From Mytilus californianus (taxonomy: Eukaryota > Mollusca > Bivalvia > Mytilida > Mytilidae), in contig NW_026262668.1 in assembly GCF_021869535.1 (NCBI RefSeq), positions 70,391,558 to 70,455,557 on the forward strand: a DNA stretch of 64,000 nt, in the 5' to 3' direction. Position numbers and translations under genes: made by a program. Each line of letters opens with the position of its first letter. Within the stretch, counting starts at the first letter, position 1. Shown here in pieces: positions 39,201-47,296 of the stretch. The notes under the pieces are model-generated. The model was not told where the DNA came from. It searched no databases and saw only the letters and a list, made by a program, of their open reading frames with translations.

Positions 39201-42200
39201 TTAACCTTATTTTACATGATTTCCAAAACCACAGTAGATACAGGTGAGCGACACAGGCTCTCAAGAGCCTGTGGTTTTTGCTTTATGTACATCTTCACAT
39301 GATGCTTTTCCTTTAAGTAAAGTTTCATTAAATCCATCTACATTTAATGAGCTCACCCAAACAGACAGGATGATTCTTATATAACTCCCAAATGTTTTGC
39401 AGTTGGTATATTGAAAATGAAACATGTTGTCATGTAGTTACTTGCCTCTGTCTCTTTAATCAGGTGGTCTACTTCCTTGTTGGTATAAAATGGTGCTGTT
39501 TCTACATTCTGTTGTCTCCATTCTACTCCTCTAGTTGTTACCATTATCTGTAAGTAAATCTCACTTTTTAATAATCAGTAAGACCTACAACTATTCCAGA
39601 TATTACCAAACAAAAAGTAGGGTGATGTTTTAATAAAAATATTAGTGGTGCACTATTTTTGGCCTGAGGTATCAGAAGTTTGTGGAAAAATCATTCAAAA
39701 CTTTACACATGAAGGGTATCTGCAAAAATCTTGACCCATCAGAGTCTTATATTTCAGGAATAGCCTAGAAAAGATCATGTATGTTTGAAACCCCTCCAGC
39801 AAAAATGCCTCACCTTTTTTAAACTTAATTTGACCAATGGAGCTGAAATTGAGTCTAAGGCCATATCACATACTTCTTATTGAATCAGAAGGTCATATTT
39901 TCCCTGCAATCAATCTAAATACAAAATATTGTTACCCTATAGTTTATAGTAACTGAGGAACAGACCTCATCCTGAAATCTGTTTATACTCCTCCCAACCA
40001 ATCTAAATACAAAATATTGTTACCCTATAGTTTATAGTATCTGAGGAACAGACCTCATCCTGAAATCTACTTATACTCCTCCATACCAATCCAAATACCA
40101 AATATTGTTAATGAAGGCAGAAGAACCTTTTTCAGCACTTTGGGATTGAGCCATTTAATTTTAAAAACTTTAGGAATAACCCCTTATGTCTTGGAGAATT
40201 TGGGAATTTGGGATTTGATGTTATTTTAATGCAGGAATGAACACATTATTTTCACAGGAATTTAGGCATGGGTATTTATGTTCTCTGGAATTTGGGATAA
40301 GAACCCATCCTACAATAAAACGTATTGGTATGTCATGTCATGAAATTCAATAAATCATGAACACTGCCATACCCTAAAATGGTGTAACAATTAACAGTAC
40401 ATTATTTTCCTATCAAAAGTAGGGATTTAACCTGGAACCCTTAGCTCAGTAAGCCACAGAAAACTTACTTTATCATGTTTCTTTAAGATCTTTCTAAAGC
40501 CTGTGAAGTTCAGAGACTGATAATTCTGTAGAAGAATTAAACTAAGGTAAAATTCACTGAATGCTAGCTTCAGATCATGGAGTTTTCTGGTGTGTATCTG
40601 TGCAGTCTCTCTGTTTTCTTTATCCTTAAACAAGGAATAAACAGCATTTGATTTCCTCCTTCGTAGTCCATGGGGTTTATGTGCATGTTCCAGAAATGCA
40701 TCAAGCTCTGCTCTTAAGCTAGCAAATTTCCTATTGGCTTCTGATATTTTTTCTGTTAAAAAATAACATTATATGTGTATTCAACAATACAAATATCAAT
40801 TAAATCTTGCACCTAAATAAAAATTTCAAAAAAACAAAGTTTTCAATATTTCTATTTAAAAAAAAATCATTTTAGAAGCAATTTTTAGTACTCCGTCAAT
40901 AATCCACATCTCTGGATCCATTTCCTCACTCACTATAGTTTTTGTTCTCACTCTCTTTTAGGAGAGTTATACAAATTTGTCAATGACAGTACTATATCTT
41001 CTCAATTCCAGTGTTATAATATTATATTTACTAATGAGAAGCCTTGATTCTTATAAATATGCTCTTTTCTGTCATTGACATTGTTTTTAAGCTAGAGTAA
41101 AATCGCAATTTTTACCACAGACATTATGCTAAAGGTTATATTGGGATAAATTCATGATCTTCATATTATAAACTGATCATGGTGATTAACATCTAAATAA
41201 AACTCCCTGACAATCTGAAAAACAAAAACTTGCCATAGAAGAAAGTGTTGATTTTAGACAATTCTTTGTCACAAAACTGAAAGAATCTTTCATCAAATCT
41301 TGCATAGTATCTCTGTAATGTACTGGCATCAGCAACTGAAAAATTAAAAGAAAAATTAAGACAAGAACTTATAAAAAATTGTGTTTGCATACATGTGACT
41401 AGCCATGAAATTTCCAAGTTTAAGTGGGTAGCTAGGCTAAAATATGTTTATTGCAAATTTTTCAATTACAGACTGAAAGAAAACACCCTGTCAAGTTATT
41501 TTGACAGTTTCTTCAAAATAAAGAACTTACAGGTTATTTTGTATTTTGCCAAGAAAAGCATTTAACAGCTGATGTAAAGATTTTCGGAAACATTTGTAAA
41601 GTATTCCATCAGCTTCTTATCAATTTCAAGAAGCATACATATTTTTACTTTATATTTAATGAAAAAGTAGTTATCGCCTACAAATGACAGTATGATTTTC
41701 GTTACAATTCAGTTTACATTCTCCCGTTAAATGCAACGAATATATTTAGTTAAAAGATGACTTATTGTTCTTTTGTGTCATTGTATTGACGTCTCCTTTA
41801 TGTTTACTTTGTGTCACTTTTCATTCATATACGTATTAAATTTGAAAAGCTGAAAGAACAAGGTCTATTCTACCTTTCTGCAAATGGTCTTTAAAACTTT
41901 CATTAATGTCAAAAGATTTTTCCAAAGTTGTTTTGGAATAAAATACAAAACTATAGAACTAATCAAACTGAGTGGTCACCATTTTTTACTTTTATGATTG
42001 GCTTTTACCAATATCTTTATTGCTTTCCTTATGAATAGAATAGAGAATGGAAATGGGGAAAGTGTCAAAGAGACAACAACACGACCATATAGCAGAAAAC
42101 AGAAAAATGGGTCTTCAATGCAGTGATAAAATCTCACACCCGGACACTGGCCCCATAACAATAATGTATACTAGTTTAGCCAAATGGACCCCACACTAAA

Positions 42201-45200
42201 CTCTGAAACATACAAATGAACAAAATAAATAAATGGTTGACATAGACATATGTCTTGCCTTTTTGTAATTTTGATAGTATAATGCAAATATTGAATCCAA
42301 ACGGCAACATTTAGACATGTGAACTATGCAAAAAACTCCAAAATAAATAAACCATGACTTATGGTGCAGGACCAAATATATCCCAATGAAAATGATTTTC
42401 CATTCGGGGTTAAACATGTTTTGTGAGATATCAACCCTCCCCTATACCTCTAGCCAATGTGAAATAAACAAACACACAGCAAAAAACACAGTAAAAATAG
42501 TTTACTAGTGCACACAATGACATAATAAATATGATTTTGTATTAATAATGAAATAACTTCAAAACATCTTTACACAGAGAAGTTTCAAAAACAAAATATG
42601 CATTAATGTATTTAACACTTTAAGACATGCATTTAGATTTGCTCTGGTAGAGATCCTATGCAACCATTGAAATAGTACCAAGATGTATACAAGTTCTTGA
42701 AATTAATCAAACTTAAAAAATTAATATTGATGAAAAAATATAAATAACTAAACCTAATTGAATAAAATCCGATCAGTAAAAAAACAATTAATCTCACCCG
42801 AATACAATAACCCTAGAAAATCATAAAGCTATATATGAAATGGTTTAAATGTATTCTTTTTATCGTGTGTTCATTTGTTTACACATTTAGTGAAAATATT
42901 TAGAAAAAGTTATCTATTTTAATCATTTAATTAGCAAAAGAATATGTACTAACTTATACAATAAATTTTCATAATTATAATCATGATAATGCAAGAAATA
43001 TGGCTGAAAAAGAAAGGGACCAATAAACTTTGAAAATGCTGAATTGGTGTTAGTGATAGCCTCAAACATATCATTACAGTAGGAACTATGTAAGTCAAAA
43101 AATTGTTCTTTTGTGTCGTTGCACTGACATCTCCTTTATGTTTACTTCATGTCACTTTTCATTCATATTCGTATTAAATTTGAAAAGTTGTAAGAGCAAG
43201 TTCTATCCTACTTTTCTACAAATGGTCTTTAGAACTTTCATTAATGTCAAAAGATTTTTCCAAAGTTGTATAGGAATAAAATAGAAAAATTGTTCCATGG
43301 TGGGGCAATATATTAATCAGTTAGATGCTCTTTTAACATCACCCATCTATAGCATTAAAAGGAGATATGGAGTATAAGTCAATGAGACAGCAACTCAAAG
43401 ACACATAAAAAACTTAGACATCTGGATGTCAACATACATTCTTAAACAAATGATAACTGTCCATACCATGTCAAGTTTTAAATCCAGGAATAATCTAGAA
43501 TCTAGTCTCTAAAGTCTAGACTTTTCATGAAAAAAATTAACACAAACTAACAAAGATCTGCCATCAATACCAAATAAGTCACCAAAGTTTTGTGGTAATA
43601 AGCATTGCGTATAAGTTTCATAAGAACATTTGGTTGAGGCAAACTTAGGTTAGAGAAAGGAAACGAAAAATTCAGCAATTTTTTCTTTGGTAAAGGGGCA
43701 AAACTCTAGAATGGTAAAGTGACGCCACCCAAATTCAAACTAGATCTGTGTTTTGTGGTAATAAGCATTGTGTATAAGTTTCATAACATTTGGTTGAGGC
43801 AAACTAAAGATAGAGAACACTTAATGTCCCCTCCGCTGCAGCAGGGGAATAAAAAACAAAAAGATATAGCTAAAGACAACCACTGCCAAGATTCTTTACC
43901 TGGGACTATCACACTGACCATTTCTGATATCAACATGCACTAAAAATTAATTCAAATAAATGAAATCAGCTATTTCATCAAAAATTCTATCTAAAAGTAA
44001 TGTTGGTAATTTTAGTTGAAGGGCAGGTTTATCCAACATAATTCTGGAAAGGTTCATCAAAAGACTTATTCTTGAATATTTGCTTATTACATGATACAAT
44101 TGCAGAGTAAATTATCAAATGTGCGTACTACCCTAATATAGTCTGCTGTACAGTGAAGTGGACATGGCAAACCTGTCAAAAGTTGATTGGCTGTTGAAAC
44201 ATCTGATCAAATATCATTTTATAAATTAATCACCCAAGGGTTGATTCAAACTCTGTTTCAAACTGGAACACTAGTTTCAACAAGACCCCAATTGATAGCA
44301 ATAGTTCATACTGATCCTGGAACAGATTATCTCAAAATATGGGTTAGATCAAACTTAAACAGGGATTATACTCAAAAATATAGTCTTGACATACCTTCTG
44401 TAGATGGAGACTGCTCAGAAGCTTCATAAATTAAATCTTTTAAGGCCTGCAAGTAAATATATATCATTAAAACATTGAACTGTTGTATCTGTCTCAATAC
44501 AACTTATATTTAAAAATATAAGTTAAACATTAAGATATGAAGTATTGTACCTTTTAACATGATAATAATTAAAATTTATCACTGATCACAAGATTTCTTG
44601 ACAGCAGTTTGAAATTTAACCATGGAGTGCTTCAGCAAGAAATGTACAGAAATTCACAAAAGAATAGAAATGTTTTGTGAATTTTTATTTTTGACATTTT
44701 TTTAACCTGTTCAGAAAACTGAAAATATCAGTGACTACAGTACTCACTTTCAACTGGTCAAATTTTTAAATAATCAAATCCTAAAGCAAACTAGACCAAT
44801 ACCAGGTCTGAACCTTCGTTGCTGCATGCAATTGATTTAGGTACATGTAACATGTGAACTTAAGCATACATGTAACTGATGAAGACCATTTCCAAAACTT
44901 ATAATGTTTAATTGGACTTGATAAAGTATATCATGTATATCATTAATGCAGGGTTAACATGGTTAAGGGATGAAAATGTTTGAATGTAACAATTTATTTG
45001 GCATATATACAATACAATACAATACAATACAATATTTTTATTTTTCCAAATTAAAGGGCCCATTAAGAGCATAACATTAATAACAACATGACATAGACAT
45101 TACAGAGTGATTAAAGAAACATAAAATAATAGTTCAAATGCATGAGGAAAGGGTCAGTGGTCAAGGGGAGATAATTTTGCTATCTATTAGAGTATTTAAC

Positions 45201-46428
45201 TAATTTTCTGATTTTCTAAGTTGCAGGCCTTTATCAAGGTTATAATGCACATAACATGCATAAAATAGATGTGATTGTATATATAAAAAACAATTGATAT
45301 ATTTCTGAATAGGTTTAAAGAATCTTAATTTTAAACTATCTGCAAACAGGAAGTGGCTGCATGGCAGATGTAAAAAAATGTTTATGCTCCATCACTCAGT
45401 ATAATGAAGCAACAGACCAAATATAAAACTATTCGCTTTCATAGAAGTAAAAAAAGTTTGACAAAAATTTTTCGTTGTATTATTTCAAACTTAAGGCAAA
45501 GCCTGCATGGCAGATCTAAACAATGAAGAATAAATTACAATGTACTTGCAAATTCACACATTTAGCTAGAGGAGAGCATTTTCATACTACATCCATGTAT
45601 AATTTCAAATAACAGTTGTTTTGTCAAATGTCAACATTATCCAAATAAATTGTTGGAATAATTACACTAAAAACTTTATGTTCTTAAATGCTGATGTTTC
45701 ATATCATAAAATCTCCTACAATAATCGATAAATAGATCTATAAATCATCAAAACTATAACTGTAATTAAACCATAATGTGCATTTATTATACTTTATCAT
45801 TCATTTCCTGAACATCAAAATGCATGAAGTCTGACAGGTCAGTTGACAATAATTAAAGCTTACATAACAATTCATTTCATTTGAGAAAATTTTTGTTATA
45901 AAGGATTGGAATAATCTACCAGTTGATGTGATTACATCAAAAAACTAGCTATTTAATCATTTAAAATAAATATACATGTAGACCGTCAGACTGGGTCAGA
46001 AAGTGATGTATCAATTCAGTGACAGTGAATTGAACAGAAACAGTTAATTTATAAAGTTTTAATTGTAACAAAATATTGCACCAAACCCTGCAAGATTGAC
46101 GTCTGTTACTGTCTGTAAATAGTTTTTTTTAAGAGTACCAAAATATGGTGGGAAAAAAGGATAATAATAATCTTTCCCTACAAGCCCTGTGACAATCCTA
46201 CAGGTAGAAGTCTTCCTGGGCTGCTCCATTACGATTAATGGACAGTATTGTAACCATATCAGTAGAGTTGCATAAAAAAGGTTACATTATTGTACATGTT
46301 TCTACAGTACTTTCTAGGGGACACAAGGTTAACGTTACATTACATGTCTATTTATTTACCTCATATTGTATGTATTGCTTCCTCCATTCTGGGGTTATAT
46401 GAGCACCAAGATGTTCAGCGAATTTCAT
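15158..46428 (-). CDS. XPR1: XPR1, SPX-EXS phosphate exporter, complete gene (16 coding exons)
   Basis: Sixteen exons join in frame to 2100 nt, 699 residues plus TGA, close to the roughly 696 residues of vertebrate XPR1. The start [15 protein letters not shown] is the SPX domain hallmark. Residues 1 to about 175 form the SPX domain, with Y22, K26 and the lysines of KILKKHDK (162-169) in place of the inositol-pyrophosphate binding cluster. Residues about 235-430 hold several hydrophobic segments, including [12 protein letters not shown] and [11 protein letters not shown]. The EXS domain (about 430-640) contains [24 protein letters not shown] and [17 protein letters not shown]. In known homologues the protein exports inorganic phosphate at the plasma membrane and is gated by SPX ligands. 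The vertebrate orthologue also serves as a gammaretrovirus receptor; no viral sequence is present here. Introns 3 and 5 use GC donors. It faces a second gene across 532 bases. Confidence 0.97.
15243..17931 (-). other. XPR1 intron 15
   Basis: 2.7 kb, AT-rich. The open frames at 15589-15798 and 17447-17656 have no recognisable product and are treated as chance. A short AT microsatellite lies near 17527. Confidence 0.6.
17932..18120 (-). CDS. XPR1: XPR1 exon 15 (residues 609-672)
   Basis: [20 protein letters not shown] and [14 protein letters not shown], the most conserved C-terminal EXS segment. It is followed by an acidic stretch ([10 protein letters not shown]) and basic RRRLLGAK. Acceptor ACTTTAG, donor GTAAGT. 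Confidence 0.97.
18237..20049. repeat. Tandem 1.81-kb segment, copy 1
   Basis: First of three head-to-tail copies inside XPR1 intron 14. The landmark CTAATTGTGAATACTGG is at 18245, 20058 and 21872. The copy holds internal subrepeats: two blocks with AATTTTGGACCCTT and three ending in TTATTGTCTGGAAAC. The small minus-strand frames inside (69 and 62 codons) recur because the segment recurs. Confidence 0.95.
20050..21863. repeat. Tandem 1.81-kb segment, copy 2
   Basis: Almost identical to copy 1. It has private differences such as CATCATC for CAACATC near 20178 and CTTGCAG for CTTGTAG near 21593. It shares the altered A and C runs near 21290-21350 with copy 3. Confidence 0.95.
21864..23635. repeat. 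Tandem 1.81-kb segment, copy 3 (about 43 bp shorter)
   Basis: Matches the other copies but lacks one T-rich block near 23160. It ends at 23635, where unique sequence resumes. It agrees with copy 1 at some sites and with copy 2 at others. Confidence 0.95.
23636..25637. other. XPR1 intron 14, remaining part
   Basis: Contains a direct repeat (AGGAGATTCAAATTATTAT at about 23669 and 25500), a TATAGTCCGC/GCGGACTATA inverted pair (about 23847 and 23889) with a third GCGGACTAT near 24696, and an inverted diverged relative of part of the 1.81-kb segment (about 25365-25470). A 33-codon basic open frame at 24516-24617 is probably chance. Confidence 0.5.
25638..25774 (-). CDS. XPR1: XPR1 exon 14 (residues 564-609)
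   Basis: [20 protein letters not shown] and LLASLELFR. Contains the conserved LRFVWT of the EXS pore region. Acceptor TTTCAG, donor GTTAGT. 137 nt. Confidence 0.96.
26082..26275. mobile_element. MITE, 194 bp, perfect 27-bp TIRs
   Basis: The first 27 bases, starting GATTACTGTAAATTCAG (26082-26108), are repeated in exact inverse at 26249-26275. The interior is AT-rich with no frame. It lies in XPR1 intron 13. The perfect arms suggest recent movement. Target duplications are not obvious. Confidence 0.85.
26752..26990 (+). mobile_element. Core-motif dispersed repeat, copy 1
   Basis: Carries GGTATGATTGCCAATGAGAC (26765 on) then CAACTATCCAC, CCTTCAACAATGAG and AACAATTCAATTGAGAAAAC. The same core recurs at 27811(-), 31536(-), 47872, 51274, 56490 and 60739. 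A short-interspersed, probably RNA-copied family is likely; I see no tRNA-type promoter in this copy. Confidence 0.8.
27319..27494 (-). CDS. XPR1: XPR1 exon 13 (residues 505-563)
   Basis: [19 protein letters not shown], then [20 protein letters not shown] and [14 protein letters not shown] core with the conserved WDLKMDWG. Acceptor TTTCAG, donor GTACTT. Phase 0 at the end. Confidence 0.97.
27540..27850. mobile_element. Core-motif dispersed repeat, two pieces facing each other
   Basis: The left piece (about 27570-27660) matches the 3' part of the family (ACATGCACCAACAACAACCA and CACATATAGAATGTGGC). The right piece carries the core inverted (TTGTCTCATTGGCAATCATA at about 27812). Either one element with internal inversion or two insertions. 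Confidence 0.65.
28766..28837. repeat. 36-bp tandem duplication
   Basis: GCTGGTCAGAGGGGTGAGC starts at 28766 and again at 28802. The two 36-base units differ at only two or so positions. In XPR1 intron 12. Confidence 0.9.
28957..29151 (-). mobile_element. 5'-truncated SINE with target-site duplication
   Basis: Read on the minus strand it begins TTCGAACCCCGCTCGTGC, which fits the end of a tRNA-type B box. It continues through CTTCCTCCACCAATAAAAAC and ends in a tail of AAATC repeats. The flanks share TATTTTGTAGA (28946 and 29152), an 11-base target duplication. The family looks like a mollusc tRNA-derived SINE. In XPR1 intron 12, about 100 bases from micro-exon 12. Confidence 0.8.
29250..29282 (-). 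CDS. XPR1: XPR1 exon 12, 33-nt micro-exon (residues 494-505)
   Basis: Encodes [11 protein letters not shown] plus the first base of the next codon, and keeps phase 1 from exon 11 to exon 13. Acceptor CTATAG, donor GTATTA. The segment corresponds to a variable loop in the EXS domain. Without this exon the frame is also kept (33 = 3 x 11), so it could be skipped without a frameshift. Its acceptor lies inside a tandem array. Confidence 0.82.
29283..29690. repeat. 42-bp tandem array carrying copies of the exon 12 acceptor
   Basis: Nine or so copies of a 42-base unit (AACCTATAGGAAATGTAATC then AATATTGTCATAACTTAAAACT). Read on the minus strand, each unit contains TTTCCTATAG|GTT, identical to the acceptor of XPR1 exon 12. 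Between copies two and three, 27 bases of exon 12 are inserted again (29369-29395). Confidence 0.95.
30827..31021 (-). CDS. XPR1: XPR1 exon 11 (residues 429-494)
   Basis: Start of the EXS domain: [40 protein letters not shown] and [15 protein letters not shown]. Acceptor TTGCAG, donor GTAAGT. 195 nt. Confidence 0.97.
31440..31580 (-). mobile_element. Core-motif dispersed repeat, inverted fragment
   Basis: GAGTTGTCTTATTGGCAATC at about 31535 is the reverse complement of the family core, followed by ATACCACATATCTCC. In XPR1 intron 10. Confidence 0.7.
31763..31910 (-). CDS. XPR1: XPR1 exon 10 (residues 380-429)
   Basis: [20 protein letters not shown], then [19 protein letters not shown], a conserved block ahead of the EXS domain. 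Acceptor TTTTCAG, donor GTAAGT. 148 nt. Confidence 0.95.
32881..33060 (-). CDS. XPR1: XPR1 exon 9 (residues 320-379)
   Basis: Sixty codons, hydrophobic throughout: [18 protein letters not shown] and then [18 protein letters not shown], two membrane helices. Acceptor TTTTCAG, donor GTAAGT. This part is poorly conserved in sequence but matches the family in length and hydrophobicity. Confidence 0.92.
33485..33905. repeat. Direct repeat pair about 369 bp apart
   Basis: CTATAAAAATCCTTGTTTTT (33489) and CTATAAAAATCCTCGTTTTT (33858) are followed by similar ATG(C/T)GTGTG and AAAATAGAG. They may be long repeats of a decayed retroelement whose 3' part continues to about 34080. Confidence 0.6.
34009..34050 (+). 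ncRNA. Hammerhead-like motif, weak
   Basis: CTGATGA is followed by GCCAC, a loop TCAT, GTGGT and GAAAC. This is the order of the catalytic core segments of hammerhead ribozymes found in Penelope-like retroelements. Stem II needs a bulged T and a wobble pair, and I could not place a good stem III with its cleavage triplet. It is likely a relic or chance. Confidence 0.25.
34090..34690 (+). repeat. Tandem monomers of 150-162 bp, family F
   Basis: TTAATATCAG recurs at about 34099, 34261, 34421 and 34571. Monomers carry GTTATGCCCCTTTGGAAATA, AAAATGGCCTC and GCCAGATTTTTATAAAACTT. Four copies, in XPR1 intron 8. No hairpin end is seen; the block is probably truncated. Confidence 0.9.
34797..34984 (-). 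CDS. XPR1: XPR1 exon 8 (residues 257-319)
   Basis: Second membrane segment with [20 protein letters not shown], then [19 protein letters not shown], a strongly conserved XPR1 block. Donor GTATTT; phase 0 at the end. Confidence 0.96.
35744..35822 (-). CDS. XPR1: XPR1 exon 7 (residues 231-257)
   Basis: Encodes [16 protein letters not shown] and [10 protein letters not shown], the first membrane helix. Acceptor TTTTCAG, donor GTATAG. 79 nt. Confidence 0.94.
36690..37241 (-). mobile_element. Hairpin-ended repeat, family E
   Basis: About three diverged monomers near 130-150 bases share TGTATAACTGTTATTTTCAC, AACTCATCATA and AAAATCAGCTCAA. The right end is the hairpin TATGGCCC (37209-37216) with GGGCCATA (37233-37240). 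AAGGGTAAAACT lies just inside at 37196, exactly as in family B. In XPR1 intron 6. Confidence 0.75.
37493..37573 (-). CDS. XPR1: XPR1 exon 6 (residues 204-230)
   Basis: [10 protein letters not shown] followed by the conserved [12 protein letters not shown] linker between the SPX and membrane parts. 81 nt, phase 0 on both sides. Acceptor TTTGTAG, donor GTGAAT. Confidence 0.95.
38276..39273 (+). mobile_element. Hairpin-ended repeat, family A, full-length copy
   Basis: The left end is a nested hairpin: AGCTCAC (38276-38282) with GTGAGCT (38300-38306), and inner TGGCCC with GGGCCA around a three-base loop. The right end is a second hairpin: CACAGGCTCT (39252-39261), loop CA, then AGAGCCTGTG (39264-39273), ten perfect pairs. 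Between them lie CGTCC-rich sequence and monomers starting AATGT(G/A)TC(C/T)GATGACC (38427 and about 38927). In XPR1 intron 5. Confidence 0.85.
39446..39547 (-). CDS. XPR1: XPR1 exon 5 (residues 170-203), GC donor
   Basis: Starts after TTACAG with [20 protein letters not shown] and ends ...HLIKETE. The donor is CAGAG|GCAAGT. A GT four bases further in (GGCAA|GTAACT) would shift the frame, so the GC donor is required to join exon 6 and keep the family alignment. Confidence 0.93.
39911..40100. repeat. 88-bp tandem repeat, about 2.2 copies
   Basis: CAATCTAAATACAAAATATT occurs at 39911 and 39999, and a variant at 40087. Units share AGGAACAGACCTCATCCTGA. In XPR1 intron 4. Confidence 0.9.
40469..40752 (-). 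CDS. XPR1: XPR1 exon 4 (residues 75-169)
   Basis: Largest exon, 284 nt. Encodes [17 protein letters not shown], a basic stretch with LRRRK, then [18 protein letters not shown] and [14 protein letters not shown], the end of the SPX core with the binding lysines. Donor GTAAGT. Ends in phase 0. Confidence 0.96.
41234..41335 (-). CDS. XPR1: XPR1 exon 3 (residues 41-75), GC donor
   Basis: Encodes [19 protein letters not shown] and [13 protein letters not shown], conserved SPX helices. The donor is CTATG|GCAAGT, a GC donor with otherwise ideal consensus. Only this junction gives ...[15 protein letters not shown] across to exon 4, matching the family. Reading on without splicing leaves the family sequence and stops. 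Confidence 0.93.
41767..41950. repeat. Direct repeat, left copy (about 185 bp)
   Basis: Matches 43107-43292 over its whole length with scattered substitutions. Shared landmarks are TTGTTCTTTTGTGTC, GTCACTTTTCATTCATAT and CATTAATGTCAAAAGATTTT. Both lie in XPR1 intron 2. Confidence 0.85.
42030..42155 (+). repeat. Core-motif dispersed repeat relative, diverged
   Basis: GGGGAAAGTGTCAAAGAGAC and GGGTCTTCAATGCAGTG resemble the core-motif family but with a changed core. A second fragment (AAAGGAGATATGGAGTATAA then TCAATGAGACAGCAACTC) lies at about 43360-43405. Confidence 0.45.
43107..43292. repeat. Direct repeat, right copy (about 185 bp)
   Basis: Second copy of the repeat at 41767, in the same orientation and about 1.34 kb away. 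The spacing and orientation would suit long terminal repeats, but no retroelement proteins lie between. Confidence 0.85.
43590..43855 (-). mobile_element. Hairpin-ended repeat, family B, copy 2
   Basis: Two monomers with AAGCATTG(C/T)GTATAAGTTT and ACATTTGGTTGAGGCAAACT. The right end is a weakened hairpin, TCCCC...GGGGA, in which one C-G pair of copy 1 has become T-A. The monomer junction carries GGGGCAAAACTCTAGA, the inverse of the AGTT-GCCCC motif. Confidence 0.8.
44395..44446 (-). CDS. XPR1: XPR1 exon 2 (residues 24-41)
   Basis: Acceptor TTGCAG, then [17 protein letters not shown], donor GTATGT. 52 nt; ends one base into a codon. K26, part of the ligand-binding cluster, is here. Confidence 0.93.
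45008..45033. repeat. Pentanucleotide microsatellite
   Basis: Five ACAAT units (ACAATACAAT...) followed by TTTTTATTTTTCC. Possibly the tail of a SINE. In XPR1 intron 1. Confidence 0.85.
46360..46428 (-). CDS. XPR1: XPR1 exon 1 (residues 1-23)
   Basis: ATG at 46428 encodes [19 protein letters not shown] and ends ...YE before the donor GTAAAT. This is the invariant N-terminus of SPX proteins, which fixes the start. Phase 0 at the end. Confidence 0.97.
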
Positions 46429-46960
46429 CTTTTTTCACCCTAAAACATCTAATTTTCAAATCTGACCAAATACCAAATGCTTGACCTTTCAGTGGCTGTT
46501 GTTGTCTGTTGACTGTTGTTTAAAGAAATTGAAAGTAGACACAGATGAAGTCTTTTTGCTTATCGTCAATTTTTATGTTTGCCATACGATTTAAACTGTC
46601 AAATTAAATATGCATTAATTTGTCAAGTAATCTATCATGTTTGTACTTAATACTTAAGTCAATGGACCATAGAATTTGCTATTGAACATTAACAAGTATC
46701 ATTCTTCTCTGCTCTATTTTTACCTGATGTGAACAACGTCACAAGAAGTGTGCAATACACACATACCAATGACGTAGCAAGGTTACTACACAAAGCTTTT
46801 GGGTAAGGTGACAGGTGCGAGGATTTAAAAGTGTAAAACTTGAAATCATGACTGGACAGAACAAACAGTATTGAAATAAACTTTGGTATGGGTTGAAAAG
46901 AGATAAAATGTGAAAATGGAAGTGGGTTAGAATAAGGATATTGACATTCGTGGCGCGAAA
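46429..46960. promoter_or_regulatory. Probable bidirectional promoter between XPR1 and the plus-strand gene
   Basis: The two start codons diverge with 532 bases between them. Visible motifs are a CCAAT box (46766-46770) running into TGACGTA (46770-46776), a second CRE half site AACGTCAC (about 46736) and TTTCGCGCC read on the minus strand (46952-46960), which fits an E2F site. Motif matches of this length also occur by chance. Promoter function is inferred from the layout. Confidence 0.6.
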
Positions 46961-47296
46961 ATGTTTAATAATCAAACAAAAAATCGAACTCACGAACACC
47001 TGTCTCCATCAGATAGACTTCATGAAATTGATAATGGTTATCATGAAAAACACGAAACACACCAGGAACAAGATCAAAATATTCAACCACTGATGGAATT
47101 TACTGATACAGATAAAATTTTCAATAACAATGAAAGCACTGATCAAGCTAACATGACAATTCGAAACAACAAATATTTGACATCCGACTTTGACATAAAA
47201 AGGGATTCTATAAAGTCTGGATTAATGAAATATCCTTGGATAAATAGGACTGACAAGTCTGATATAGAATTGAACATGGAGCCGTGCTCAAAAAGG
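46961..47296 (+). CDS. Plus-strand gene, exon 1 (residues 1-112)
   Basis: MFNNQTKNRTHEHLSPSDRL at the start and NMEPCSKR at the end, then donor GTATGT. 336 nt, phase 0. The frame stays open 26 more codons into the intron, but the good donor and the exon 2 phase support the splice. Confidence 0.78.

Noticed and set aside
41767..43292. LTR retrotransposon
   Set aside because: The repeats are diverged and nothing resembling gag or pol lies between them. Kept only as a direct repeat pair.
44187..44429. Plus-strand frame of 80 codons
   Set aside because: It overlaps XPR1 exon 2 on the opposite strand and has no splice partners.
15158..46428. Viral origin of the XPR1 locus
   Set aside because: XPR1 is named for its receptor role in vertebrates, but it is a cellular phosphate exporter. 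I saw no retroviral genes in the window.
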